Of a DNA stretch of 64,000 nt, positions 22,536-34,373 are shown one piece after another; positions within the stretch are counted from its first letter, which is position 1, and each line of letters begins with the position of its first letter. Below the pieces are notes generated by a model. It was not told where the DNA came from, did no database searches, and saw only the letters and a program-made list of their open reading frames with translations. Source of the DNA: Gnetum montanum (Eukaryota; Streptophyta; Gnetopsida; Gnetales; Gnetaceae). The stretch lies in NCBI GenBank assembly GCA_015680685.1, contig MNCI01033650.1, positions 825,737-889,736 of the forward strand, written 5' to 3'. The translations under genes and the position numbers were made by a program.

Positions 22536-22920
22536 TCTTGCATTGACTGAATCTTCTCTTGTCTTTGCATTGACTTTGTTACTTCGCACTTGGACACTTA
22601 AGAAACTATTTTTCAAGGCTTGCTACACTGCATCGCATAGCATACTTATTCACTAGAAAACTTGCCAAACTATTTTGCTCATCCCAAACACTTTCAACAA
22701 CTCCTAGCCTAGTTTCTACATAAATTGTCAGCCAGGACGATTGTTCAATTGGGTAGGCTGGAGAGCCTGACGACCCTGTCAGCCTTGGAGGTAGAAAACT
22801 CATCGGACTAGACAATGTACCCTCAGTATGAATCATCATGACACTATACTTGTGGAAAGCCTTGCCTAAGTTTCAAGACTCTGCTGAAACATGAGAGTCC
22901 TGAAATTTTATGGTGTTTCA

Positions 22921-24304
22921 CTATCCCCTCTTTGTCAACATTTAGAGGATTCACCTAATAGACATCGATAAAGAATATGAAACACTATGAAGGGAAAGAC
23001 ACCTACATTGCTCTTCAGTGGTTGCTTAGATGTTGCTTTGCTATGCTTGGGAGTACTAGGATAGCTGTGCATGAAAAAGGAAGGAAACGGTGGATTTGAG
23101 GGGATAGATTTAGGAGAAGGAAAGATGAATTGTTGCATAATCCCTCGTCGGAGTGCTTATGAGGGGATTAGCATGTGTAGGTATATTTTTTCTGCTAGCT
23201 TCTGACCTCTCATTGGAATTCTTAGAGATGATCATTGTAAGACAGCTGGTGTGCCACATTTTTTTGAGCTCTGTTACACTTGTGTGCTTTTCTTTTGTTG
23301 TTTAGCCATATTCATTTGCAAAAAACCTTGTTGTTGCAGGACAGGTGTTTCCTCCCTGGGATGAGTTGTGTTACATCCATTTGGGGCTTTAACTTACCTA
23401 CAGATGCTTCCCATGTGGCGATTTGTGTTACACGCATCATGGACTTTGCGGCTGAGCATATGGGAGGGCTTTACATGCATCGAGAAAGCTTGTAAAGGAG
23501 GTGTTAAAGGGGAATTATGGATTTAAGAAGCGAAATGATGAAGGATAATGAGGAAGGGCAAGATGTGCACTCCCAAGTAGCTTAGCTAGTTAGGGTAATC
23601 ACCTCGAAACTCTATAGCATCTTGTCCTCCTAGAAAAACGCATCTCTGATTGACGCCGTCTCGGCTCATACCCTGTGGGCATAACAAGAAGTAGACCAGA
23701 GAAATGTAACCATGACATGTAATTAGGAAAAGTTCTTACTTGCTTTAGACATCACCAAAATGGTAGGTGTTGTTGCTGAGGCATGCGATGTCCAAAGTAG
23801 GAAGGCCAGCAATGGTCTTGACAACAGAAAACTGAAGGGGCTAGCATCGAGGGGGCTAGGAGTTGTGGCGATGTGAGTGCTCAGGAGTCCCTGCCCAAGG
23901 AAAACATTATGTAGTTCAACTGTAAGTAGAGAGGCCTAACAGCTAAACATATGTTGAGCTCAGGCTATGGTAGGGGCTAGAAGGTAGAAAATTTGTGGCT
24001 AGGCCACAATAGTGCTGGGACTCCAACAGTAGGTGTTGACAATGGAAGCTACTACTAGGGTAATGGGCTATGCTGGCAGTAGCTTCGGAAGGTCAGCAAG
24101 ATTTCCAATGACATATCTAGAGGATCATCAAGATGTCCAATGACATCTCTAGAGGATTAGGAAGATGCGAGGGGTGGTGGCATAGCATATGTTCCAGAGG
24201 ATGTTCTCTTGTCATTATGAACTAAATTCTAGAACTGCTATGCCCCATCCCACGTCGGCACTGTGAACGCTTGCCTTTTTGAGTGATGGTGGATGTGATT
24301 TTGG
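22921..24304 (-). other. Polypurine tract and 3' internal region of E1
   Basis: Adjacent to the LTR is the polypurine tract AAAGAGGGG (minus strand, 22921-22933). The remainder matches the E0 3' region (8236-9598) but shares no open protein frame with it, so it appears to be an unusually long non-coding 3' region. Confidence 0.6.
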
Positions 24305-24630
24305 AATGTTGTGTCACGAACCTAGATTAAGGTCCTGGTAGACTATCTGGTGTACTAGCTTAAGGTCCCAATAGACCTGTATGCTACTTTAAGGTCCCGG
24401 TAGACCGCTGTGCTAGTTTATCGTTGTAGCAGACTATTTGCACCAGTTTATCGTCATAGAGGATTTTCTATGTAATTTATAGTCATGGTGGACTATGTGT
24501 GCCAGTTTATAGTCATGGTGGACTATGACTACCAGTTTATAGTTGTAGTGGACTATGTGTGCTAGTTTATAGTCATAGCAGACTATTTGTGCCAGTTTAT
24601 AGTCATAGCAAACTATGGATGCTTACCCTG
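24305..24630. repeat. Post-pol repeat array of E1
   Basis: About nine units of about 33 bp of the form CCAGTTTATAGTCATGGTGGACTATG, drifting to TTAAGGTCCCGGTAGACC at the left. It is the reverse complement of the E0 array at 7925-8235 and directly follows the pol stop. Confidence 0.85.
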
Positions 24631-24638
24631 CTTCTATG

Positions 24639-27600
24639 TTAGATGTAGTATGGCTTCAAGTATAAGTGGTTCACAAGATTTGCAAACTCTTTGCCATCCA
24701 TGTCTACCATCTTGAAGGCTCCATTCTCTTAGGCTTTTGTGACTATGAATGGACCTTCTGAATTTGCCAAAAACTTGTCTACATGTTCTCGTACAGCTTT
24801 GAGGACTAGATCCCCTTTTTTAATCAATCGCCGATGTAGGTCTGCATGATGCTTTTTCCGCTGCTTGTCTTGATACCATTCAATATGGCTCAGTGTTTGT
24901 GCACACTCTTCCCCTAGGGAGTCGAGATTAATGATCCTTGACTCATTATTCTATGCTTTGTTTATGATGCTTAAAAGGATCATCCATAGTGATGGTACTT
25001 GCAATTCAAGAGGCAACACTACTTCAAATCTATAAAATAGGCTATAGGGGTCTTACTTATAGCTATCCTACACATCGTATGATAGGCTCAGAGCACATAG
25101 AGGATTTGCTCATGCAATCACCTCTTGTTGTTGCTAAGCATTCTTTTAAGAAAGTTGATGATGGACTTGTTTGTAGCCTTTGCTTGACCATTAGCCTATG
25201 GGTAATATGGCGATGAGAAGGATTGCTTAATGCCAAGGTTGTTGCAAAAGGTTCTAGTTTCTACACTACTAAACTATGGTCCATTGTCCATCACAATAGT
25301 CATGGAAAGACCAAACCTTATTATGATGTTGTCTAAGATGAAGTGGCAAACCTATTAAGATGTAGTTTTTCTAAGGGGAATAGCCTCTGCCCACTTTGTA
25401 AAGTACTTAGCGGTTGTAAGGATGAAGCTATGCCCTATGGAAGACTTTGGTGTTATGGGTCCTATAATATCTATTCCCCATCATTGGAATGACCACGTGA
25501 TCTACGTAGGATGTAACTTGGTAGGTGATACGTGTATAAGATTCACGTGGCGTTGGCATATGCCACACATCCTGACTTTAGCATAACAATTTTGTTCCAT
25601 GCAAGGCTAGTAGTACCCTAGGCATCTAATCTTAGCTACCATAGCCCTAGGAGCTATGTGTCCTCCACATAGTCCTTCATGGACACTACTAAAAATCTTT
25701 TGTGCCTCCTCTCCACCAATGCAAGTTAATAGTATTCCATCAAAAGTGCATTTACATAAGGTGTTATCTCCTATGAGGACATATTGCCGTGCTCACTTTT
25801 AGATTACATCCCTCTAGGCAGGTGTTAAGCCGTGTGGGGGTTCGCCATGCTGCAAGTAGGCCTTCATGTTAGCGTATCACTCTTGGGCATTGGTAATGCT
25901 TACAGAGGCCACATGTACTGCTTGGACGATAGGGTCTATGCATTCTATTATTGAAGCAGGTAGAGTTGCGAACATGTGTGGTGGCACATTTAACACTAGC
26001 GTAGCTAAGGCATCAACTATAGTGTTTTTGTTATGTGGCACATGCTGGATGTCTGTTGTGGTGAACTATTCTAACAATTTTTTTTGCCAAATCATAGTAA
26101 GGTTATAAGTGCAAATCCTTACAGGCATAAAATTCAGTGATTTGATTGACAACAAGTTGAGAGTCACCTCCGATTTCCAAATGTAAGATTTTTAACTACT
26201 AGGCTGCTAAGAGGCCTCTAAGAAGTCCTTCGTACTTAGCTACATTGTTTGTACAAAGGAACATGAAGTAGTAAGAAAAAGGTTGCATGTCCCCCAAGGG
26301 GAACGTAATGACAACGGTGACACTACCATCTCGCATGGTTGAGGCACCATCGAAATGCAAAGTGGCCTTGAACTGCAATGGTAGAAAATTGACACTGCTA
26401 ACGTGTTCATCATGGAATTTGGATTCTATGGTTGCCTGATCATCAATGGGTGAAGTTGCAAGCTGTGTAGCTATTGCTTGTCCTTTCATTGATGATTGGG
26501 CTATATACTATAAATTGAATTCCACTGTTATTACTTTCCATCAGGCTATCCTGCTACTTTCATATAGGTTGTTCATGATAGCTCAAAGTACATTGCTTTT
26601 GCATATGATGTTCACTTGCCTATGGAATAGGTAGTGTCTCCAATTTTTTAGTGTGAACACTAGGGAGAGACAATTCCTTTCCACTTCATTGTACTTGGAT
26701 TCATATGCTATCAATGCATGGCTCAAGTAATAGACTAGGATTTCAGAGCCATCTACTCTTTTTTGGAATAACAATGCTATAATGGATGTGTTTGAGGTGG
26801 CAAGGTAGATGTAGAAAGGCTTATCCCTCTGTGATGGGTAAACAGTTGGGAGGTGTAAAAGCTCTTTCTTTAAGTCATCGAAGGCTTGTTGGCACTATGT
26901 TGTCCATTCAAAGTTAACCCCCTTCTTTAGTAAGTGTTGCATGAGGTGTAACTTGTTAGTCAACCTTGCTATAAACCTTCTAATGAACTTTATTCTACCT
27001 TGTAGCCTGTGCAATTCTTTAAGATTAGTAGGGGCTGCAAGATTAATGTTGGCCTTAACTTTGTCAAGGTCCACCCGTATTCCAGTCTCTGACACTACAA
27101 ACCTTAGCATGCATCTAGTTCTAATGCCAAAAACATATTTTCTTGGATTAAGACACAAATCATACCTGTGAAAACATTTGAGGACTACCTCTAGATGCAT
27201 GGGATGATCGATAGCCATCTTAGACTTGACCACTATGTCATCCACATAATCGTTGAGTCTCTCTAGGAGGTTGTCGCTAAAGATGTAGGTCATGGCTCGT
27301 TGATAGGTTGCTCCAGCATTCTTTAAACCAAAGGACATCAGAGTGTGAAAAAATGTTCCCCAAGGGGTCATGAATATAGTTGTCAATTGATGCTCTAGGT
27401 TTATGCAAATTTTGTTGTAACTAGAGAACCCATCCATAAAGGATAATAATGCATGACTAGCCGTGGTGTCTATAAGTTAGTTGATACTTGGCAATGGGAA
27501 ATCATCTTTAATTGTTGCTTTGTTTAGATCTTGGAAGTCTATACAGATTCATATACCTCTCATTTTCTTAGAGACTACAAGAATGTTTGATACCCATTCC

Positions 27601-27768
27601 GAGTAATCAACCGCGCGAATGAAACCTACTTGGTATAGCTTAGTAATCTTGTCACACATGGCTAGTGCAATTTCTAGTTTAATTTTTTGATCCTTTTGTT
27701 TGAACAGTTTAACACGTGGGTCCAATACAACATTATGTTGTATTAACCATGGGTCTAAGCCATGGCAT
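24639..27768 (-). pseudogene. Tat-type pol of E1: RT, RNase H, second RNase H, integrase (5' part cut by E2)
   Basis: Minus-strand pol with several stops. The left-hand RT segment (27776-27549) has the conserved block VDYSEWVSNILVVSKK; the next (27437-26895) includes MTPWGTFFHTLMSFGLKNAG and the catalytic YVDDIVV. RNase H follows (26774-26583, YYLSHALIAYESKYNEVERN). A second, archaeal-type RNase H is seen at about 26400-26199 (LHFDGAST, then TNNVAKYEGLL), the hallmark of the Tat/Ogre lineage. Integrase remnants run from about 25700 to a TAA at 24639-24641. The frame is broken at 27768 by the 5' LTR of E2, inside the MPGLDP-like motif of RT, so E1 cannot encode a working polymerase here. Confidence 0.85.
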
Positions 27769-27984
27769 TGAAACACCCTAAATTTTTAGGGTATCCTTGC
27801 TTCACCAGGTCATGGCAATTCATGTAGCGTCATGTCACTTTGGTAAGAAATGGATGTTTTGATTTTAGGCTATATAGTTTGGCAAATTTTCTAGCTGGGT
27901 AATTCGTCCAGCTGACAACCTACATAGAAGCGATATGGAGAGTTGTTGGTGGTGCTCAAAATGCGAAAAATAGTTTGGCAAGTT

Positions 27985-28640
27985 TTCTACGCTACGCTAC
28001 GCTATATAGCGTAGCAGGCTTCGGGAGACAGTTGTTCAAATAGTTAACTGTAAATTGTTGCAAGACAAGATGCTACACTATGCTATGCTACACAGTGTAG
28101 CACAGCGTAGTGAGAGTAAGACAAGAAGGCTTGGCCTACTTAGTAATTTCAAATGCACTCAATCAGCACCTCTGACCTTCGAAAATAGTTTCTTCGCTCG
28201 GCTCCAAGTTCTTCAGCAATGGCTCCTTCACCAGAAAATAGCAAACTCAGCAAAAAGCAGGGCATGTCAATTGCTACGCTACGATACGCTACGTAGCATA
28301 GAAACTCTACTGGAGCAACGAAAGGCATCTCAAAGGGCAGGATCAGCAAGTTCACAAGTTTCACAGTGCAGAAAAGCAAAGCTTGCAAATTGGCAAGGTT
28401 TTTGCGACTAAGGCCAGCTGTTACGCTATGCTACACTACGTTGCATAGCATAGCATAGCAAGTATGAAAAAATAAGTCAGAGCACTTCAAAGGTTTCCAA
28501 CACATGCATCTAGAAACAACGAAAGTTTTTGCATTGAACTGGTGGCTACGCTATGCTATGCGGCATATCGTAGCACAGTGTAGCAAGATGCTACACTATG
28601 CCAACATGCTATGCTACAAAGCATAGCACAACATAGTAAG
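27985..28640. repeat. Palindrome array (TAGCGTAGC/GCTACGCTA) in E2 LTR
   Basis: At least five inverted repeats built from GCTACGCTACGC and GCGTAGC-type words occur at about 27990-28015, 28070-28110, 28270-28302, 28420-28462 and 28545-28640, spaced about 80-150 bp. They lie upstream of the TATA box. Confidence 0.78.
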
Positions 28641-28846
28641 AATTTACACTAAATCAATGCACTTCACCTATTTGAACTATTAGCACACATCTCCAAGTTT
28701 TGATAATGCAATTACGGCATGGAAGGCTCGTAATTACAGCATGGCAAGCTCATCAAATGGTCATGCATGTCTAGGTAGCATAGGCAAGTCAACATGGGCC
28801 CAAGACAAGTGGCATCCAAACATCACCTTTTGCATGCCCTTGTCCC

Positions 28847-28854
28847 TATAAATA
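28847..28854 (+). promoter_or_regulatory. LTR TATA box of E2
   Basis: TGTCCCTATAAATACCCTAAT; the same sequence context as the E0 LTR box at 10174. Confidence 0.65.
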
Positions 28855-29477
28855 CCCTAATGAGCAACACTCAAAAGGTAGGCAGGTCAGCTGGTTGGTG
28901 AATTGGTTGACTGGCAAGAAAAAAGTTAGCATTATATTCCTAAGCATTATAAACATCTTATTTAACACTATAAACAGTTGGCACTCTTGTTTGGAATTCT
29001 GCTCTGCTCTTTCCTGCTAGCCCCCATAACATTTTTCATTATTGACTCCCAAGTCCGCGTTCAAGCATACAGCTATCTTGCTCTAAACATCTTGGTTACT
29101 CTTGGGATCCTTGCGTCCCTTAGCGCTATGCAACCAATTGTATCCACCTTGACAGAGTGAACTCACATTCTTGAAGTAGTGCATTTTCTAACAACATTTT
29201 ACTTTGTTTTCCTACTTATCATTGCATTTTACATCGTTTTATGCCCCTTTTGCATTTTAAAGATTATTTATGCTATAAATCCCGTGTTCAAATTATTCAT
29301 TTGCAAAAGGTTATATTAACACTGACTAAGTCCCTATTTGATCGACCAAACCATTCAGGGTGCCCCATTTCTGTTTTATCCAGTATGGCCCTTACGTGGA
29401 TCTGGGGTTAAGATTGTCATCACCGATGACCTCTTGGTGTTTTCCAACCGTTGACATTTTCGGTCACAACAGTTTTT

Positions 29478-29495
29478 TGGCACTAGAAGGAGGGC
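29478..29495 (+). promoter_or_regulatory. Primer-binding site of E2
   Basis: TGGCACTAGAAGGAGGGC lies six bases after the LTR end (spacer GTTTTT). E4 has TGGTGCTAGAAGGAGGGC at the same place. The matching tRNA was not identified. Confidence 0.6.
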
Positions 29496-29882
29496 CCTTG
29501 GTGCCTTTTCTATGTTTTACAGTAGCCCTGTAAGCATTTTGCATCCTAATATGTATTAGCGTAAACTTGACACTCGTCTTTGGTTATTTACATATCATGC
29601 AGTTTAGATCAGTCACTCCGATGGTTCCTCTAGAACCCTATAGGACATAAAGCCTCTAATCACCAGTTCACTCGCCTATCTTTTATAGTAGTCTTGCATG
29701 TGTTCTATACCCTATCGTGCACTAGCATAAACATGACACCCTTTTTTGGTTGTTTACGCATCGTGTGGTATAGATTGGTCGCTCCGACGATTCCTTTGGA
29801 ATCTGGCAAGGCATAAAGCCTCTTTGATTACTTTCTGATTTCCTTGCTTTTCTCATTTGCAAAATTGTTTAGCTTCATAACA
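29496..29882 (+). other. E2 leader with a tandem duplication
   Basis: Between primer site and gag, a block of about 140 bp (about 29521-29663) is repeated at about 29688-29826; shared words include GCGTAAACTTGACAC / GCATAAACATGACACC and GGCATAAAGCCTCT. E4 has only one copy in the same place (59665-59815). Confidence 0.65.
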
Positions 29883-32330
29883 ATGACTTCCCTAAGCACC
29901 ATTGCTAACACCTTCAACGTTGAGATTCCCATCATGGTTCAATGCATTATTGGTGCCAACAACCACTCAACCCAATGCTGGAAGCATGTTGATCCCTCAG
30001 GATCCAAAACCAAGGACCTGAGGGCTTAGCCTAGCAACATGAGTGGTATAACTTCCTCTGTGCAAAGGTGCAGGCATACCTACCCTTGGATGTGCATGAA
30101 CATAAAGACAAACATAGTTTTGAGTTCACCTACTGTGACGGGAAAGAGTTTGTTCCCACTCCTGGTGCTTCCATCCCTTTGACACAGAAAAATTAATGGC
30201 TTCTAGACCAGCTGATCTAGTTGGTTAGACTTAGGAAGCAATAAGACATAGCGTCTAATCATGAGGACACCTTCTAGGTTAGACAAGAGGAACTCGATTC
30301 CCAATCTAACAGGGGAGGTCAAACCAACCCTGTTATCGTCCCTCCTACCTAGTCCTTCTAGACCAACCCGTTGTTTGTTGTCACTCCCTTTGTGATCACA
30401 CCTACACTCCCACAACCTACAATTACAACTACAATGGGTAGCCATGTCATCTTCCCAGCGTATCAACGTCATTATTCCCCTATTTCATTTGTAGCCACTA
30501 TTCCTCTGCAAACCATTCATTAGTTTATTCTTGTAGAACATCACACGCGAATCATAGCTACCCTACCACATGTTCATACCGTACCTACGTCACAGTCATA
30601 TGCAACTTCCATTTCCATTCCCGCATTCACACCTATCCCACCATCGGTGATGAGTCCACACCCGTCCACATGGTGGATCCTATTCAGCTCTCCCCCTGCT
30701 ATGCTACCATCATAGATGTCTCACCACGTTCCCCACTAGGCCTACCAGACCTTGCAAATGGTATAGTCTAGCATGGGAATATGTTCTTTTCCACCCCACA
30801 CACAAGCCACCCATTCCATGGCACAATCGGTGGCTTCCACTTCAACAGCACCGCCCACTGGGTGGTGGATAGCGTAGCCACCACTATTCACAGGGGCCAC
30901 CCCAATGATACCACTGATGGATCACACTACCACCCCCTCCATTACATAAATGGGAGCTACCTCGATAGTTCCCCAACCATCCACATCATCGTAGGGTCTG
31001 GATCAAGCTGGAGCACTTGATCTAGACCCTTACTGAGGAAATAAACGTCTTAAGGCTGTTAGGTCTGACATGGTAAAAGTCATGTAGTTTTACCAAGATG
31101 ACCCCATCAGCCTTGCCATCCTAGCACTGATGCTACCCCAAGGGATGTCCCTCCCCCACTTCATGAACTATAATGGGGAGGGAGATTCCAATGCACATCT
31201 TGTTACTTTTAGGTCTTAATCCCTTTTGTTGCAATAATGGCTACACACAATTATCTATGTCTTTGCCATGTCACTGGCTGGAAAGGCATTGGCCCGGTAC
31301 CGTGCCCTGCCATGCTCTTCCATATCAACCCTAGAGGAGCTTCTGACCCAATTTGTGGCACGCTTCAAGTATAACTTGAAGGAAAAAATCACGTTGGATC
31401 AGTTGATGAGCATGAAGCAGGATCCTCTGGAACCGGTCCAAAAGTTCATCCAACATTGGAGCGCAACCCTTAATGAAATCTGCAAGCCCATCATGAAGGC
31501 ACACTTGCTGGCCATCTTTAAGGGTGTAGTGAATGACTTCATCAAGTCTAAACTGTACTACCTGGCCCCTCGCACTCTTAGTCAATCCTTCGCTCAAACT
31601 AAGAGTATACAGGATGCAGCCGAGGTGAGCAAAGACCCAGCCTATGTTGCTTATAAGAACATCTTTACAAAGAAGGAAAAGGGTAAGGCCCCAATAGCCA
31701 TAGTGGACATTGTGGAGACTAAGGACAATCCCAAACCTAATAACAATAGTAACAAGAACAACAAGAAGCCGACCACACCCGTAGCTAACCCCACGCCCAA
31801 GCAGGGCAACGCACCGCAACCTCCTGTACCCACACCGGAGACATCTACACAACCCAAATCAAACTTTGAGTGTAAAGATCACTCAAAGTATACCACACTA
31901 CCTGTGAAGCCTTCAGAACTTCTAAAGTAGCTACTGGTGGTGGGGCACATCCAACACAAGCAGATGTTGGAATAGAAAATTAGGAGACATCAATATTACT
32001 GTGAGCTCCTTAGGAACCCCTCTTTGGCCTTGCCCAATGAGCCCCTATTTCCTAAGGGTTTTAGGCTAGATAGGTTTTGTGACTACCACCAACAATGTGG
32101 TCATAACACAAATTACTATCTAGCGTTGAAGGATGACATCTAAATGATGATTGATCAGGAAAAAATGGTATTGGATGAAAGCAACCCAATACGTCTTGAG
32201 AATTAATCTCTGCAAGGCTACACTAACCCCCTCAATGCCAATAACACTGGTTATGTTATCAATGCCATCGACCTTGATAGTAATCCTAGGCCAGCCCAGC
32301 AGTCGTTTGTAGTTCGTGTGCTTCAGCATA
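29883..32330 (+). pseudogene. gag of E2 (broken)
   Basis: A start at 29883 (MTSLSTIANTF) corresponds to the E4 gag start. Several stops follow. The gag core is open at 31268-31930: RALPCSSISTLEELLTQFVA, then RFKYNLKEKITLDQLM, then FIQHWSATLNEI and KSKLYYLAP motifs, matching E3 and E4. A proline/asparagine-rich linker follows. The nucleocapsid knuckle is at 32078-32119 (CDYHQQCGHNTNYY); its final Cys has become Tyr compared with CDYHQLCGHDTDYC in E3 and E4, and there are stops nearby. Gag packages the element RNA; this copy is not functional. Confidence 0.8.
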
Positions 32331-32762
32331 GTGCACTAGCACCACCAGTGGTTGGCCGAAACTCATAATAGCTATTTTTTCTAAGAGTCCCTCCCTAGGC
32401 ATCCATCCCCATGCCACTTGTTAGCAAAACCATGCCACCCCATCCATTAACACCGTTAGCTTCGTTCGTCATTAGGTGGCTGACTCGTTCAATAGCCCCC
32501 GTCCCGCACAAGATAGTTGAAAAACCTTCTGGTCCTAAAAAATGGGAAGTGCATTTCACAGGTGAGACATTGAGGGAAAGTACTACCCCAGGTGTTTCCA
32601 AGACTACATATTCATCCCCTGTGTCTACGCCCTGATCACCAAAAAGGGACGTTGCTATAACCACACAGTCTGCACCGCCCCACCATAAAAGGTTTGAACC
32701 CAAACCCGAAACCACCCCTCCTCAGGAAATTTGTCTTCTAGGATGAATAAAAGAGGAAAAGG

Positions 32763-33686
32763 GTGGTAAATAGGGGGTGGCCAAGACCTCTTGGATGCCC
32801 TCACTCAGGTCAAGCAAGCTCTAAAAAAAAGAACACTACATTGAGCTTGTACGACCTAATCATGATGTATGTCCCACACCATGAGGCTCTGATCCACATG
32901 TTGATGGTGATTCTAGTGAATGAAGACATGCCAGCAGAAGAGGAAGCAATCCATTCGGTCATGCTTCCCTCTGCGCCTACAGAGCCAGAACCGTCTCAAC
33001 TAACTTTCTGTAATGACTCCATTAGGAAAGATCCCGAAAGGGGCCAATTGACTACAGCACCCCTATTCATCACAATTCAGGTTGGCCAATACTGGATTCG
33101 AAGGATACATGTTGATGATGGGGCTGCTAATAATGTCATCCCCTTCCCTATTGTGAACAAGTTGGACTTGGTCAACCAGATCAAACCCACAACGATGTCA
33201 TGCCTGAGGTTGTTCAATGGGACGCAAGTCGTGGTGAAGGGAACCATCGACATAGAATTCATGGCAGGGGATTAGTTCCCCATGAATGCAACATTCATTG
33301 TGGTTGAGGAGATTCCTAGGTTTAACCTGATCTTGGGGAGATCATGATTAGCACAACTTAGGGCTATCTCTTTGCCCATTCATCAGGAAATCCACCTACC
33401 ATACACAGGGAGGGAGGTGGTGATCCATGGTGACGGGGTAGCGACACAAGCTATCAATAACATAGACATGGAGCAGGGCTCAGAGGTCATAACCTCTAAG
33501 AACAAAGTGCCTGCTTACACATGCACTAATCATCCAGTGGGGGAATCGGCTCAGCAAGGCGGTTTCCAAAAAAAAAGTGCATGGGTTGAGTTGCCCTTCC
33601 AAGTGGGGGATAATGATGTAAACAAAGGCCCTAGCAAAGTGCCTCGGCCTTATGTTTCACTCAACCCACGTTGGGTCAAGAAGTAG
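32763..33686 (+). pseudogene. Protease region of E2
   Basis: The retropepsin-like block reads IHVDDGAANNVIPF with the Asp-Gly pair of the active site, then a LILGRS flap motif after two stops, then a tail ending WVKK and a TAG at 33684-33686. The E3 copy ends in the same way (a Lys-Lys stop), so the protease frame seems to stop here rather than run into RT. In-frame stops after MAGD and after LGRS show that it is decayed. Confidence 0.75.
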
Positions 33687-33832
33687 CTACGCATAGCATA
33701 GCAACCCTGCTGCTTCCTACCCAGTTTTCATCCCTTGTACATTCACCTCCTTTTTGCTCTGCACCCGTGTTAGTTACCAATTAGCCGTTCTCTAAATTGT
33801 TAACATATCATCTCTTTGGCATGCCTCACCAC

Positions 33833-34203
33833 AACCCAAAATGGCCTAAAACTGTGTTCCCCTATGGCTCGAAATGGCCTAAAAATATGCTACGCTATGG
33901 CCTAAAATGGCCTAAAACTATGCCTCTCCACAGCCTGAAATGGCCCAAAACTATGCTACGCTAAGGCCCAAAATGGCCTAAAACTATGCTACACTATGGC
34001 TCGAAATGGCCTAAAACTAGCGATGGCCCGAAATGGCCCAAAAATATGCTACGTTGAGGCCCAAAATGGCCCAAAAATATGCTACGTTGAGGCCCGAAAT
34101 GGCCTAAAACTATGCTACGCTATTACTTGAAATGGCCTAAATCTAGCTGGGGCCCGAAATGACCTAAAACTAGTTGGGGCCCAAAATGGCCTAAAACTAA
34201 AAC
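33833..34203. repeat. Repeat array a of E2 (between protease and the antisense gene end)
   Basis: About eleven units of about 33 bp of the pattern CCCGAAATGGCCTAAAACTATGCTACGCTA. The E3 counterpart (54775-55205) has CTAGTTTAAGGCCATTTCGGGCC on the other strand, so these are the same array in opposite orientation. Confidence 0.88.
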
Positions 34204-34373
34204 ATAAAAGCATGAAAATTTTACATAAAACTTAGCACGTAGACAATGCATAAGTTAGTGTAAGATTAACTTATTTTACAAAATTTTCCTCTTTATTCAA
34301 AACTTTTTTCTTTTAGACAATGTTTGCAAAAAATTTTACAAAAATTCAAAATTTAAATAAAAAACCCATGCTG

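Larger units (their letters stand above)
21034..22920 (-). repeat. 3' LTR of E1
   Basis: 1887 bp; on the minus strand it starts TGAAACACCATAAAATTTC (22920) and ends TTTTTAGTCTCTACA (21034). Just outside its start is the polypurine tract AAAGAGGGGATAG (22921-22933). It matches the E0 LTR over 9599-10805. It interrupts the minisatellite, whose flanking 5 bases are GAGGG (21029-21033). Confidence 0.88.
27769..29471 (+). repeat. 5' LTR of E2
   Basis: 1703 bp, starting TGAAACACCC and ending CGGTCACAACA. It contains a string of palindromes (27990-28640), a TATAAATA box at 28847-28854 and a conserved block at about 29325-29410 shared with all Tat-type LTRs in the window (ATTTGATCGACCAAACCATTCAGG). 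Confidence 0.88.

Noticed and set aside
28978-29160. 60-codon hydrophobic frame resembling a membrane protein
   Set aside because: It lies inside the E2 LTR after the TATA box and is not preserved in the other LTRs.
31331-31852. 173-codon minus-strand frame
   Set aside because: It overlaps the gag core of E2 on the other strand and has no related sequence in E3 or E4.
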